Of a DNA stretch of 64,000 nt, positions 55,671 to 64,000 are shown piece after piece (the first letter of the stretch is position 1; each line of letters opens with the position of its first letter). The notes below the pieces were generated by a model, which was not told where the DNA came from, made no database searches, and saw only the letters and a program-made list of their open reading frames with translations. Source of the stretch: Pseudomonas syringae (GTDB lineage: Bacteria > Pseudomonadota > Gammaproteobacteria > Pseudomonadales > Pseudomonadaceae). The position numbers and the translations under genes are program-made. The DNA lies in the NCBI RefSeq assembly GCF_021605415.1, contig NZ_WKEQ01000004.1:160707-224706 (forward strand). Reading direction: 5' to 3'.

Positions 55671-56672
55671 ATGGCGATCAAACAACTGATAAAACGCACC
55701 AGTGGCTGGCTGTACCTCAATTCCCCGGTGGGGCGAAACCAGCTGCACGGTGCCGGTGTGATTTTGATGCTTCACCGGGTGCTGGCCAACGACCGCGCCG
55801 CCGACCTGCCGCACCGCAATGAACTGTGCGTCGGGCCCAAGGCCTTCGAGCATTTGCTGGTCTGGCTACGTCGGCATTTTGATTGCGTGCCGCTGATGGA
55901 GATCCTGCAGCCCAATTCACTGGCCGGCGAACGCCCACGGGTAGCGCTGACGTTCGATGACGGCTGGCGCGACAACGCTGTCAATGCCTTCCCGTTGCTG
56001 CAAAAGCACCAGGTGCCGGCGAGCATATTTCTGTCCACCGATTTCATCGGCAGTCGCCAGCGCTTCTGGTGGGAAAGCATCGGTGAAACCCTGTGGAACA
56101 GCCACGGTGAAAAGGCTCGCAATCATCTGATCGAATGCTTGCACTTGATCGGTCGACCACTGCCGGTACTGGTGGACGACGTCGATGTACCGCGTCGCAG
56201 TCTGGCATTGCTCAACTATCTGCAGAGCCTTAAAACCCTCAGTGCGCAGGTGCTCGAACAACTCACCGACGAGTGCCCGGCGGACTCATTGCCACAGGCT
56301 CTGGACTGGCATCAGGTGCGCAGTCTCGAAGCCAGCGGCCTGGTGCGTTTTGGCCCGCATGGCGCGAGTCATTCGATTCTCACCGACCTGAATGACCAGG
56401 CGCTTGAGAACGATATCCGCCGTAGCCGCGATGCTTTGCAAAACGGCTGCAACCGTCCGCTGCCGGTGTATTGCTACCCCAACGGCGACAACGATTCGCG
56501 GGTGCGCGAGCAAGTCGCTCTGCACGATTTTCCGTTCGCGCTCGGCACCGGCACCGGCCTCTATCGCGGTGACGGCGAACCTTTGAACCTGCCGCGTTTC
56601 GGCGTCAGCCAGCGCACTGCGCGCAATCCCGAATTACTCTCGTGGCGGATCTATCGCGGGGCACGGCCATGA
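55671..56672 (+). CDS. Polysaccharide deacetylase (NodB family)
   Basis: A 333-residue deacetylase. Motif 1 is ALTFDDGWRDN near residue 95, and the metal histidines are in GPHGASHSILT (HxxxH). ILMLHRVLAND marks the family N-terminus, and YCYPNGDND is motif 3. These enzymes remove N-acetyl groups from sugars. No signal peptide is seen, so it may act on the lipid-linked unit in the cytoplasm. It overlaps the flippase gene by 4 nt. Confidence 0.89.
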   Translation: MAIKQLIKRTSGWLYLNSPVGRNQLHGAGVILMLHRVLANDRAADLPHRNELCVGPKAFEHLLVWLRRHFDCVPLMEILQPNSLAGERPRVALTFDDGWRDNAVNAFPLLQKHQVPASIFLSTDFIGSRQRFWWESIGETLWNSHGEKARNHLIECLHLIGRPLPVLVDDVDVPRRSLALLNYLQSLKTLSAQVLEQLTDECPADSLPQALDWHQVRSLEASGLVRFGPHGASHSILTDLNDQALENDIRRSRDALQNGCNRPLPVYCYPNGDNDSRVREQVALHDFPFALGTGTGLYRGDGEPLNLPRFGVSQRTARNPELLSWRIYRGARP

Positions 56673-57973
56673 GTCAAAGCCGTTACCTCAAACACCTGGC
56701 CCTGAGCATGGGCACCAAACTGGCGATGATCGCGTTGCGCCTGCTGCGCAACGTGTTGCTGGCGCGAATCCTCGGCCCCAGCGAACGCGGCCTGTTCGCC
56801 CTGCTCAGCACCTTGCCGGATCTGATCAGCGCCGCCACCAGCGGCGGACTCAATTCGGCGGTCGGTTATCAGGCCGCCAAGCAGCGGCCGATGGGCTTGT
56901 TGCTCAGTCAGGTGTTGGTGTTCGGTTGCTTGCTCGCGGGTTTGCTGACGTTGCTGGTGGTGGCGCTGGTGCGCGAGTTCGGCACGCAACTCGATGTGAC
57001 GATGCAGCTTGGCTTGCTGGCCTGGCTGTTATTGCTGGCAGTGCCGTTGACCGTGTTGAAAAGCGGCTTGCTGACGCTGCACAACGCGTCAGGCGGCGTG
57101 GGCGCCTTCAACGGTTTGCGCTTGCTCGAATCCCTCGCCCCGCTGTTGTTGTTTGTCGCGCTGTTCTGGATGTGGAAAGACGCGGCGCTGGAGGCTGCGC
57201 TGATCAGTTGGCTGGCGGGTATCAGTCTGGTGGTGCTGGCCGGTTGGTACTGGCTCAAACGCACACAGCCGCTGCAACTGCAATGGGATCGCGCCAGCCA
57301 GAACGAACTGCTGCGCTACAGCGCCCGCAGCCATCCGGATATGCTGTTCCAGCAAGTGATTTTGCGCTCGGATTATCTGTTCATCGGCGCCCTGCTCGGC
57401 AGCACGGCGCTGGGGCATTACGCGATGGCCAGCGCCGCCGCCGAACTGCTGCTGATCGTGCCGGAAGCGGTGACCACCCCGCTGATGAAACGCCTGCTGC
57501 AACAGGACGAAGGCATGGAAAAGGTCACGCCGCTGGCGCTGCGCCTGACCGCCACGGTGATGCTCGGCGCCTGCCTGACCATGGCGCTGATCGGTGAATG
57601 GCTGATCGTCACCCTGTTCGGTGCGGACTATCAACCGGCCTATCCGGCGTTGCTCGCCTTGCTGCCTGGCCTGTTGGGTCTGTGCTACGCGAGCATCCTG
57701 CGTCTGGACTTGCTCGGCAAAAACCGCCCGGGCGCGGTGTCGCTGATGATGGGTCTGGGCGCCCTGCTCAACCTGGCGCTGAACCTTGTGTTGATCCCCG
57801 CTTACGGCATCGTCGGTGCCGCCGCTGCATCCTCAATTGCTTACCTCGCCGTGACGATCGCCATGCTGGTTTTGTATTGCCGCTTGAGCGGCGTGCCGTT
57901 CTGGCAAACCCTGATCGTGCTGCCCAGCGACATCACGCCGATGTGGCAAATGCTGCAAAGGAAGGCCGCATGA
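56669..57973 (+). CDS. Oligosaccharide flippase, Wzx-like (MOP superfamily)
   Basis: A 434-residue protein with about twelve membrane segments. The N-terminal block has GTKLAMIALRLLRNVLLARILGPSE-type sequence, and LLRYSARSHPDMLFQQ starts the second half. It should flip undecaprenyl-linked repeat units to the periplasmic face. It overlaps both neighbours by 4 nt, which ties it to the same transcript. Confidence 0.9.
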   Translation: MSQSRYLKHLALSMGTKLAMIALRLLRNVLLARILGPSERGLFALLSTLPDLISAATSGGLNSAVGYQAAKQRPMGLLLSQVLVFGCLLAGLLTLLVVALVREFGTQLDVTMQLGLLAWLLLLAVPLTVLKSGLLTLHNASGGVGAFNGLRLLESLAPLLLFVALFWMWKDAALEAALISWLAGISLVVLAGWYWLKRTQPLQLQWDRASQNELLRYSARSHPDMLFQQVILRSDYLFIGALLGSTALGHYAMASAAAELLLIVPEAVTTPLMKRLLQQDEGMEKVTPLALRLTATVMLGACLTMALIGEWLIVTLFGADYQPAYPALLALLPGLLGLCYASILRLDLLGKNRPGAVSLMMGLGALLNLALNLVLIPAYGIVGAAAASSIAYLAVTIAMLVLYCRLSGVPFWQTLIVLPSDITPMWQMLQRKAA

Positions 57974-59892
57974 AACGCCTTGCCCTGCTGTTCGGCCTCG
58001 GTCTGTCGCTCGACGGTTTTGCCGCGTCGATGCAATGGGCCGAAATCCGCGACGGCAGCCTTTATCTGCAAGCGAATCACCCCGACACCGTGACCGTGCG
58101 CTGGGCGCCGGCGTGGCAGGCGGACGCCAACGAGGAGCATCTCTACCTGCTCGACGGCCAAGGCAAATTGCAGGACGAACGCTTGATCGCCGCCAGCGAA
58201 GCCCGAGGTGTTCAGCGCTGGTCGCTGAAGCCCGGCGCCGCCGCGTACCAACTGGCGATTCCCGGCTACAGTTTCCGCCGCTACCGGGTCGAGCATGACG
58301 CCAATACCGTCGCGCTGTTCGCCCCGGCCAAAGTGCATTTCAGTGCCGAAACCCGCGACGGTGACACGTTGTACTTCAAGGTTGCCGCCGGTGAGCATGC
58401 GGTGCTGGCCGGCAAGTTTCACGGTGGCGTCAAAACGCTGCAGGCGCGGCGCATCGATGATGATCAGGCGCTGTCGGTGACGCTCAAACCCTACCGCGCC
58501 TACTGGCAGTTCGATCAGGTGGCGTTGCCGGTCAGCGACCGCGAGCAGGTCTGGCGCCTGCACTTGCAGGGCGGCGGCAAAGCGGCGTTCTGGCTCGACG
58601 GCACGGCCAACCTGTTTGCGCAAAATCCCCAGCAACTCAAACCGTTGCGCGAAGACGCCGGCCAGACCCGTCTGACCCTGCACGACAAGATCCTCGGGCG
58701 CACGCCGGATCTGGGCGTCGCGCTGCCCTACGTGATGCCGCCACCCGCCAGCCATGCGGTGCTTGATGCGTTGAAACCGGCGGCGGCAAGTTACTACAGC
58801 TTTGTCGACATCACCGCGAAAAATCCGCAGTACGAAGATGCGTTCCGGCAGTTCTATCAGGAGCGCTTCGGCATTTACCAGGACATCACTTTGCTCGCCG
58901 GCAGTCAGCGCCAGGCCGACCTGCGCGCCGACGTGCAAAGCAACAGCGGCCTCGATGCCTGGCTCGCCAGCACACGAAAACTGAGCGGCAAAGGCACCCA
59001 TTACATCGGTTTTGCCGACGAGCCGAATCTCAATTACGCGAACTACGAACAGTACCGTTCGATTTTCAACAGTATGGCCCGCCAGGTTCGCAGCGATCCG
59101 GCCAACGCCAGGGCCGGCGTACGCATCGCCATGCCGGCGAGTTCAAGACTGGTCAACGGCCCATTCGCCGACAACGCCGCCGACAAACGTGGCATCGATT
59201 GGGCCCGGCGTCTGTTGGCGGAAAACGCCGATCAGGTCGATGCGCTGGCCTGGCATGAATGGATGGTCCGCGACCTGCTCGCCACTCGCGTCTACCGCGA
59301 CAGCGTGCGCCGCGCCGCTGAACTGGTCGGCCTCGATGACAAGGGTCAGCCGCGCAAGGCGTTGTTGCTCGATCAGACCAATATGTCCAGCGGTTCGAGC
59401 CTGAGCCCTTACGATCAGGAAACCCATTTCGCCTCGCTGTGGTGGGCGTCGGTGGTGATCAACGCCTCGCAGGACGGCTTGTTGAGCATGCTCAGCTTTT
59501 TTCAGGCCGCCGACGAGCCGAATTATCCCAAGGGCATGCTTCGGGTATCGGCCGACGAAACCCGCTTCGAGCTCAAACCGGTAGGCCTGGCCCAGCAATT
59601 CATTCAGCAGCATTGGCTGCATCACGTGCTGCGGCTGGAAAACGATGCCTTCGAAGTCGACGTGTTGGCGATGGCCGACGACGCCCGACGTACCTTGCTT
59701 GGCGTCAACAAGGGCACGCGTTTGCAGCAAGTCGACCTGAGCGGCGCCAAATGCCCGCTGAACGACGGCGCCCTGCGCTATTTCGGCGTTGACAATCGCA
59801 GTCGCGATGCGCCTTTTCACTGCCAGGACGGTCGCGTGCGTTTCGAGCTGCCGGGTCAGACTCTGTTTGCCCTGAGCTGGAGCGCCTCATGA
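57970..59892 (+). CDS. Exported glycosidase-like protein of unknown specificity
   Basis: A 640-residue protein with a signal peptide (residues 1-19, ending DGFAA). The first 200 residues look like beta-sandwich sequence. The centre looks like a TIM barrel of the glycosidase clan A type: IGFADEPNLNYANYEQY gives Glu351 in a DEPN motif like the NEP acid/base site, and LAWHEWMVRDL gives Glu430. A small C-terminal beta domain follows. Overlap with wzx by 4 nt places it in the EPS operon, where it may trim or cleave the polymer. No exact family could be named. Confidence 0.75.
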   Translation: MKRLALLFGLGLSLDGFAASMQWAEIRDGSLYLQANHPDTVTVRWAPAWQADANEEHLYLLDGQGKLQDERLIAASEARGVQRWSLKPGAAAYQLAIPGYSFRRYRVEHDANTVALFAPAKVHFSAETRDGDTLYFKVAAGEHAVLAGKFHGGVKTLQARRIDDDQALSVTLKPYRAYWQFDQVALPVSDREQVWRLHLQGGGKAAFWLDGTANLFAQNPQQLKPLREDAGQTRLTLHDKILGRTPDLGVALPYVMPPPASHAVLDALKPAAASYYSFVDITAKNPQYEDAFRQFYQERFGIYQDITLLAGSQRQADLRADVQSNSGLDAWLASTRKLSGKGTHYIGFADEPNLNYANYEQYRSIFNSMARQVRSDPANARAGVRIAMPASSRLVNGPFADNAADKRGIDWARRLLAENADQVDALAWHEWMVRDLLATRVYRDSVRRAAELVGLDDKGQPRKALLLDQTNMSSGSSLSPYDQETHFASLWWASVVINASQDGLLSMLSFFQAADEPNYPKGMLRVSADETRFELKPVGLAQQFIQQHWLHHVLRLENDAFEVDVLAMADDARRTLLGVNKGTRLQQVDLSGAKCPLNDGALRYFGVDNRSRDAPFHCQDGRVRFELPGQTLFALSWSAS

Positions 59893-59921
59893 CCGGATCG
59901 TTGATGTTCTGCCGCGCAAGC

Positions 59922-59979
59922 GCGGCGCTACTCCAGCCGCGGCGCAAAGCGCAGCGCTACTCCAGCCGCAGCGCAAAGC
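59922..59979. repeat. Tandem 29-bp duplication
   Basis: Two adjacent 29-nt units (59922-59950 and 59951-59979) share GCGCTACTCCAGCCGC and GCGCAAAGC and differ at two positions. They lie in the 111-nt spacer between the glycosidase-like gene and the first GNAT-like gene. Nearby CCGCGCAAGCGCGG adds a small hairpin. This is the widest gap so far within the EPS operon. Confidence 0.75.
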
Positions 59980-60003
59980 GCGGCCATTGGGAGGCCATAC
60001 AAC

Positions 60004-60693
60004 ATGAACGTTTTACAGAAACTCATTCAACGTGTGCGGCAAAAAGGCTTCAAGGCAACGATCAAAAAGATCTGGTCACGCTACGTGTTTTTCCACTGGG
60101 AACTGCTGTGGATGGAGCGCGATCTGGTCAGTCCGGTTCCGCCTCACAAGCTCAAACCCTACCCGCCGCTGCGAGTCGTGGCGATCACGCCGAACAATAC
60201 CAGCGCCTTCGCCCGCTACTTTGGCGACCGCGTCGGCACCATGACGGAACTGGCCAGAGAAGACCACACCGGGCAAATGCATCTGGATGACAAGGGTGAT
60301 GCCGTGGCGTTCATCTGGGGTTGCCCGCACAACTACTATGATCGTCATTACTACGGTTGCGAGTTCCCGGTCAAAGCCGGTGAGTTTTTTGAATTCGGCG
60401 GCGAGCTGACCCGAGCTTACTGGGGCTCCGAGCTGTCGGTGGATCTGCAATTGCAACTGTGGAAAGCCATGGCCGAACAAGGTTGCGACACGGTCGTGGA
60501 TGTCTGCGAATTTCATAACATTCCGGCGCTCAAGCTGCACCTGCGCATGGGCTATCAGGAGCAAGGTCGCATCATGAATGTCTACGGTCTGTTTGGTCGC
60601 TGGCGCTTCTACCGTGAAACCCGTTACAGCGGTTCGCGACTGGACGCGTTTCGCAAACCCGCCCCGTCTTCCGCCACTGCGACGGTGGCCTGA
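60004..60693 (+). CDS. GNAT-like acyltransferase, first paralogue
   Basis: A 229-residue protein. The basic N-terminus (LIQRVRQKGFKATIKKIW) is followed by VFFHWELLWMERDLVSPVPP, and the C-terminal half has a GNAT-type ending, FHNIPALKLHLRMGYQEQGR, typical of acetyl-CoA-binding proteins. FFEFGGELTRAYWGSELSV lies in the middle. GGGAGG precedes the ATG. A paralogue of about 70% visual identity lies at 62776. A role in acylating a sugar of the polymer is inferred from location. Confidence 0.8.
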   Translation: MNVLQKLIQRVRQKGFKATIKKIWSRYVFFHWELLWMERDLVSPVPPHKLKPYPPLRVVAITPNNTSAFARYFGDRVGTMTELAREDHTGQMHLDDKGDAVAFIWGCPHNYYDRHYYGCEFPVKAGEFFEFGGELTRAYWGSELSVDLQLQLWKAMAEQGCDTVVDVCEFHNIPALKLHLRMGYQEQGRIMNVYGLFGRWRFYRETRYSGSRLDAFRKPAPSSATATVA

Positions 60694-60697
60694 GCCT

Positions 60698-61897
60698 ATG
60701 GTCGCGCGATTCGAATGGCGCACGTCATTGTGCGCCGCCGACTTCCCGGCAGACGCTTACGAAGCGCTGCGCCTGCGGGTGACGGATCACACGCCGTTCA
60801 ACCACCTCGGCTGGTTGTGCGCGGCACAAAGGGCGCTCGGCGACGAAGCGCGGCTGCATGTCTTGCTCGGCTGGGAGGCGGATCAATTGCGCCTGTGCCT
60901 GCCGTTGGTGGCGAGCCGTGAGCGGTTCGGCGGACTGCCGTTTCGGGTCGTGCGGCACCTGGGTTATCCGCTGGCGGATCGTCTGGCGCTGTTGTCGCTG
61001 CTGGATAGCGATGACATGGGCCAGGTTTTGACGTTGATTCGTCGGCATCTGCCGCATGCGTTGCTGCAGCTCAATGAACTGTCGGAACCGGTCGGCGAGG
61101 AGAGCCCGCTTACGCGGTGGATGGCTGGCAGTTCCACTGGCGAACGGCGTTTGAGCTGTCGAGTGCCGGTGCACCTGATCAGTGAGGCCGATCGTCAGGA
61201 AGTGTCCGGCGATCCGCGCTACAAGTTGCGCCGTGCGCGCAAACGTATCGCGGCGTGCGGCGCGGAAATAAAGCGGATAGTTCCGGACGCGGCGAGCATG
61301 GGCGCGTTATTGCAGGTCATCAGCGAAGTCGAAGCCGTGAGCTGGAAAGGTGATGAAGGCGTCGGCATCTTCGCCACCGCGCAGGGCCGCCACTGCATGG
61401 AACAGGCCTTCACCGCCCTCGCCGCCCAAGGCCTGGTGCGCGTGGTCACCCTGGAACTCGGTGGGCGTTGCATCAGTTATCGACTGGGCTTGCTCGAACA
61501 GGGCCGGCTCTACGATTACAACCTTGCGTTCTTGCCGCAATACGCCGACCTGGGCAGTGGCCGGGTACTGCTTGAAGAATGGATTCGTTGGGGTCTGGAC
61601 GATCAATGGCGCTGGATCGATGCGTCGCGGGTCAGCCTGGAAAACTCCAGCCATCAGTTGCATGAACGCATGACCGGGCAACTGGAGCACTGGCGCTGGA
61701 GTTTCTATTCCTGGCGTCCGAGCGGCTTGGCGCTGGGTCTGGGGCTGCGCCTGTGGCAACGACTCAAACCTCTTGCACAGCAATGGCGCGCTCGTCGCGC
61801 GAGCAGATCGACTCCCGCGAAAACCGTACCCACGGCTGCAACCACCGCCATCACTACGGAGGGCGAACATGCCACGCCAAGTCATAGTCAACGCTGA
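60698..61897 (+). CDS. CelD/BioF2-like GNAT family acyltransferase
   Basis: A 399-residue protein of the Acetyltransf_6 (CelD-like) family. The central RYKLRRARKRIAACG and the block KGDEGVGIFATAQGRHCMEQAF are typical, followed by GRCISYRLGLLEQGRLYDYN. The last 60 residues are basic and low in complexity. CelD-like proteins are common in exopolysaccharide loci and probably transfer acyl groups. It starts 4 nt after its upstream neighbour and overlaps the next gene by 29 nt. Confidence 0.84.
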   Translation: MVARFEWRTSLCAADFPADAYEALRLRVTDHTPFNHLGWLCAAQRALGDEARLHVLLGWEADQLRLCLPLVASRERFGGLPFRVVRHLGYPLADRLALLSLLDSDDMGQVLTLIRRHLPHALLQLNELSEPVGEESPLTRWMAGSSTGERRLSCRVPVHLISEADRQEVSGDPRYKLRRARKRIAACGAEIKRIVPDAASMGALLQVISEVEAVSWKGDEGVGIFATAQGRHCMEQAFTALAAQGLVRVVTLELGGRCISYRLGLLEQGRLYDYNLAFLPQYADLGSGRVLLEEWIRWGLDDQWRWIDASRVSLENSSHQLHERMTGQLEHWRWSFYSWRPSGLALGLGLRLWQRLKPLAQQWRARRASRSTPAKTVPTAATTAITTEGEHATPSHSQR

Positions 61898-62660
61898 CGA
61901 TTTCGGCCTCAGCGCCAACGAGAACGCGGTGATTCTCGGCGCGTTTCAGGCCGGTGTCATCAGTTCCGCCACGCTCATGGCCAACATGCCGGCGTTCGAA
62001 GCCGCCTGCGTCATGGCCCGGCATCCGTTGCTCGAAGGACGCGTTGGCCTGCACTTCAACCTCACCTATGGACGGCCCGTGAGCCAGGGCATTCTGGCCC
62101 GGCACACGTTTTGCGACGGTCACGGAACGTTCGACCTCAGCCTGTCGCGCCAGAGCCTCTGGCTGTCACGCGAGGATCGCGAGGCGGTGCGCGAGGAATT
62201 GCAGGCGCAGTGGCAACGGTGTGTCGATCATGGTGTGCGTCCCAGTCATCTCGATTCGCACCAGCATGTACACAACATCTGGCCGATCGGCGAGATCGTT
62301 GCGCGCTTCGCTGCAAAGCAGGGTGTGCCGGTGCGGCTGGCACGTAACCTCGGGCAGAACCTCAGCCTGGCCAAGCGTGTTTTCAAAGGTTTGCTCAACC
62401 GGCGTTTGCAAGATTTGGCCGGGGCGACGGCCGATTACGTTTGCACGCCGGTGGATTTGCGCAACGACCCCGCGCCGACCGACGGTGTGCTGGAAATCGT
62501 TGCCCATCCGACCCAGCTCAGGGCGGATTTTGGCGACGCGTATTTAAACCCAGAAGAATCGCTGAGCCGCGTACTAGAGCAGCGGCTGGCGGGTATCACG
62601 CGAATTTCCTATGCCGATCTGAACAAGGAATTTGTGCGCGGTGCGACAGCGACCGAGTGA
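61869..62660 (+). CDS. ChbG/YdjC-like carbohydrate deacetylase
   Basis: A 263-residue protein of the YdjC family. The metal site is formed by VNADDFGLS at the N-terminus and the histidines in LDSHQHVHNIW near residue 130; GRVGLHFNLTYGRPV is also conserved. These enzymes remove N-acetyl groups from amino sugars. It resembles HpnK-type members as well. GGAGG lies 7 nt upstream of the ATG. It is the second deacetylase of the locus. The next gene follows after a 115-nt AT-rich spacer that may hold a promoter. Confidence 0.86.
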   Translation: MPRQVIVNADDFGLSANENAVILGAFQAGVISSATLMANMPAFEAACVMARHPLLEGRVGLHFNLTYGRPVSQGILARHTFCDGHGTFDLSLSRQSLWLSREDREAVREELQAQWQRCVDHGVRPSHLDSHQHVHNIWPIGEIVARFAAKQGVPVRLARNLGQNLSLAKRVFKGLLNRRLQDLAGATADYVCTPVDLRNDPAPTDGVLEIVAHPTQLRADFGDAYLNPEESLSRVLEQRLAGITRISYADLNKEFVRGATATE

Positions 62661-62775
62661 TTAACCGACATTGAAATACAGTAAAAAAGCTGGCTCTTTA
62701 ACATTAGTTTTCCAAGTTGATCTATACCCAAACAAGCGTCATCCACAACAGCCGGGCCAAAGCCGCGGGGGCATC

Positions 62776-63468
62776 ATGAAGGTCATCGAAAAACTACAAG
62801 AACGCATCAGACAAAAAGGCTTTGGTCGTACATTCGGCACATTGTGGAAACGCTATGTGTTCTTCCACTGGGAGCTGCTGTGGATGGAGCGCGACCTCGT
62901 CAGCCCGGTGCCACCGCACAAGTTGCGGCCTTATGCAGGCTTGCGCAAAGTCGACATCACCGCTGAGAACGCCGGCGCGTTCGCCAAGCACTTCGGCGAC
63001 CGGGTCGAGACCATGGCCGAATTGGCCAACGAAGGACACACCGGGCACATGTACCTGGACGCCGACGGGCACGCGGTGGCTTTTATTTGGGGCAGTGTTC
63101 GTGATTATTACGACCGCCACTATTACGGCTGTGTGTTCCCGGTCAAACCCGGTGAATTTTTTGAATTCGGCGGTGAAATGACCCGTGCTTATTTCGGCAG
63201 CAGCCTGTCGGTAGATGTCCAGATTGCGCTCTGGGACGCCATGGCGGCCCAAGGTTGCAACAAAGTCGTGGATGTTTGTGAAACCCACAACATCCCGGCA
63301 TTGAAACTGCACATTCGCATGGGCTACCACGAACAGGGCCGCGTCACTCACGTTTACTGTCTGTTGGGCCGCTGGCGGTTCTTCCGCGAAACGCATTACA
63401 GCGGCTCACGGCTCGATACGCTGCGCAAACCGGGCCGGCCAGTGGTGGCTGCGGCTGCCCAAGCCTGA
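62776..63468 (+). CDS. GNAT-like acyltransferase, second paralogue
   Basis: A 230-residue protein strongly similar to the one at 60004: RYVFFHWELLWMERDLVSPV, YYDRHYYGC, FFEFGGEMTRAYFGS and THNIPALKLHIRMGYHEQGR are shared. The ATG at 62776 was chosen because the homology starts there. An in-frame start at 62671 would add 35 unrelated residues from the AT-rich spacer. It is the last gene of the EPS locus and is followed by a long repeat. The function is unknown. Confidence 0.8.
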   Translation: MKVIEKLQERIRQKGFGRTFGTLWKRYVFFHWELLWMERDLVSPVPPHKLRPYAGLRKVDITAENAGAFAKHFGDRVETMAELANEGHTGHMYLDADGHAVAFIWGSVRDYYDRHYYGCVFPVKPGEFFEFGGEMTRAYFGSSLSVDVQIALWDAMAAQGCNKVVDVCETHNIPALKLHIRMGYHEQGRVTHVYCLLGRWRFFRETHYSGSRLDTLRKPGRPVVAAAAQA

Positions 63469-63475
63469 TCGACAC

Positions 63476-63570
63476 TGTAGGAGCTGACGAGTGAAACAAG
63501 GCTGCGATCTTTTGATTTTGTTTTTCAGGATCAAGATCAAAAGATCGCAGCCTGCGGCAGCGCCTACAGG
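63476..63570. repeat. Long inverted repeat (GGCTGCGATCTTTTGAT family)
   Basis: TGTAGGAGCTGACGAGTGAA with GGCTGCGATCTTTTGAT pairs with ATCAAAAGATCGCAGCC and GCGGCAGCGCCTACA. It marks the end of the EPS locus. The right arm matches that of the composite repeat at 13631-13667. Confidence 0.8.
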
Positions 63571-63658
63571 GTGTCTGCCGGTTTGATGCGATCTCGTAGT
63601 TACGCGAGGGCAGCTATAGTTAATGGCCTTGGGGAATACCGTTTTCGCAGGTGCCGCC

Positions 63659-64000
63659 ATGCAAGCGTTTCATGCCGTGTTTTTGACCGGTTGTCTGTTC
63701 GCCGTTACCTCGGCGCAGGCCCTGGACAGCAACTTCAACTACTACGGGCCGAACCAGCCCTTCGCCCACCCCGCCCCGCCATCACTGAATTCGACGCCAC
63801 TGCGAACGTTTGACGACACCGCCCCGCAGGACTTCATCATCATTCCGAGCGATCACGAATTCTATGACTCGCAACTGCCTATCGTCGCAGACGCCACTGT
63901 GCGCGTATTCGTCCGCAGCTACGACCCGGAACGAGGCATCTACGTCAATGACGAAGTGCTCGACCCGACGTGCCTCCTCGCCTGCCTGAGCCGCCAATCC
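63659..64000 (+). CDS. Exported hypothetical protein, 3' end beyond the window
   Basis: An open frame of at least 114 residues that runs off the window. It starts with a signal peptide (MQAFHAVFLTGCLFAVTSAQA), followed by a Pro-rich stretch and DFIIIPSDHEFYDSQLPI. AGGTG precedes the ATG by 5 nt. The cysteines in DPTCLLACLS are near the window edge. I do not recognise the family. Confidence 0.65.
   Translation, partial: MQAFHAVFLTGCLFAVTSAQALDSNFNYYGPNQPFAHPAPPSLNSTPLRTFDDTAPQDFIIIPSDHEFYDSQLPIVADATVRVFVRSYDPERGIYVNDEVLDPTCLLACLSRQS

Noticed and set aside
57598..57969. An upstream extension of the glycosidase-like gene
   Set aside because: It lies out of frame inside wzx; the ATG at 57970 begins with a proper signal peptide.
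59889..60290. A 133-residue plus-strand frame overlapping the first GNAT-like gene
   Set aside because: It reads through the tandem repeat and then out of frame through a well-supported gene.
1..64000. CRISPR array or tRNA genes
   Set aside because: Repeated units are dispersed REP-type palindromes, not regularly spaced direct repeats, and no tRNA-like cloverleaf was recognised by eye.

Overview
The window is a 64 kb chromosomal segment of a Pseudomonas, most likely of the P. fluorescens group. The basis is the gene content (dhcR-dhcAB-atoB, cobF, FtrA with a rhodanese, glcDEF, a HglS-type dioxygenase), the GC-rich codon use with frequent GTG and TTG starts, and many copies of at least three short palindromic repeat families typical of fluorescent pseudomonads. 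I saw no phage, insertion sequence, CRISPR array, tRNA or rRNA. This is an inference from reading, not from a database comparison.

Layout. 1-1.7 kb: a MNIO (DUF692) enzyme and its BufC/HvfC-like partner, with no recognisable precursor peptide gene. 2-4 kb: a SAM methyltransferase and a sirtuin. 4-7.9 kb: a LysR regulator divergent from a CoA-transferase (A and B subunits) and thiolase operon, in the arrangement of the dehydrocarnitine locus. 8-17.7 kb: housekeeping and accessory genes, namely an NRAMP transporter, a chalcone-isomerase-like exported protein, a membrane protein, an esterase, an AotO-like aspartoacylase-family protein next to an orphan basic amino acid binding protein, a rhodanese divergent from FtrA, and cobF with a histidine phosphatase. 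18-26.2 kb: a plus-strand catabolic cluster with an RpiR regulator, a cysteine hydrolase, a glutamine-synthetase-like ligase, an N-formylglutamate amidohydrolase, an APC permease, two arginine N-succinyltransferase-like proteins and an oxaloacetate-decarboxylase-like enzyme. 26.3-36.7 kb: a carboxypeptidase G2-like peptidase, a MASE2-GGDEF diguanylate cyclase, a Baeyer-Villiger-type monooxygenase with a hydrolase, glcDEF and hglS. 36.7-44.3 kb: a structured AT-rich spacer, small secreted and cytoplasmic proteins, a LolD/FtsX-like ABC system with an AttH-type lipocalin lipoprotein, and a phosphoethanolamine-transferase-like membrane protein.

44.6-63.5 kb: a Wzx/Wzy-dependent exopolysaccharide locus, nearly all translationally coupled. 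It makes UDP-glucuronate and UDP-galacturonate, starts on a lipid carrier (sugar transferase), extends with three glycosyltransferases, flips (Wzx), polymerises (Wzy) and exports (Wza-like, split Wzc-like PCP). It also carries an unusual set of modifying proteins: a NodB deacetylase, a YdjC-like deacetylase, an exported glycosidase-like protein, a CelD-like acyltransferase and two paralogous GNAT-like proteins. The CpsD-like ATPase of this locus has lost its P-loop lysine.

The least explained items are the 18-25 kb amine/amino acid cluster, the EPS modification block with its degenerate kinase, the MNIO pair without a precursor, and the palindromic AT-rich spacer at 36.8-37.07 kb.
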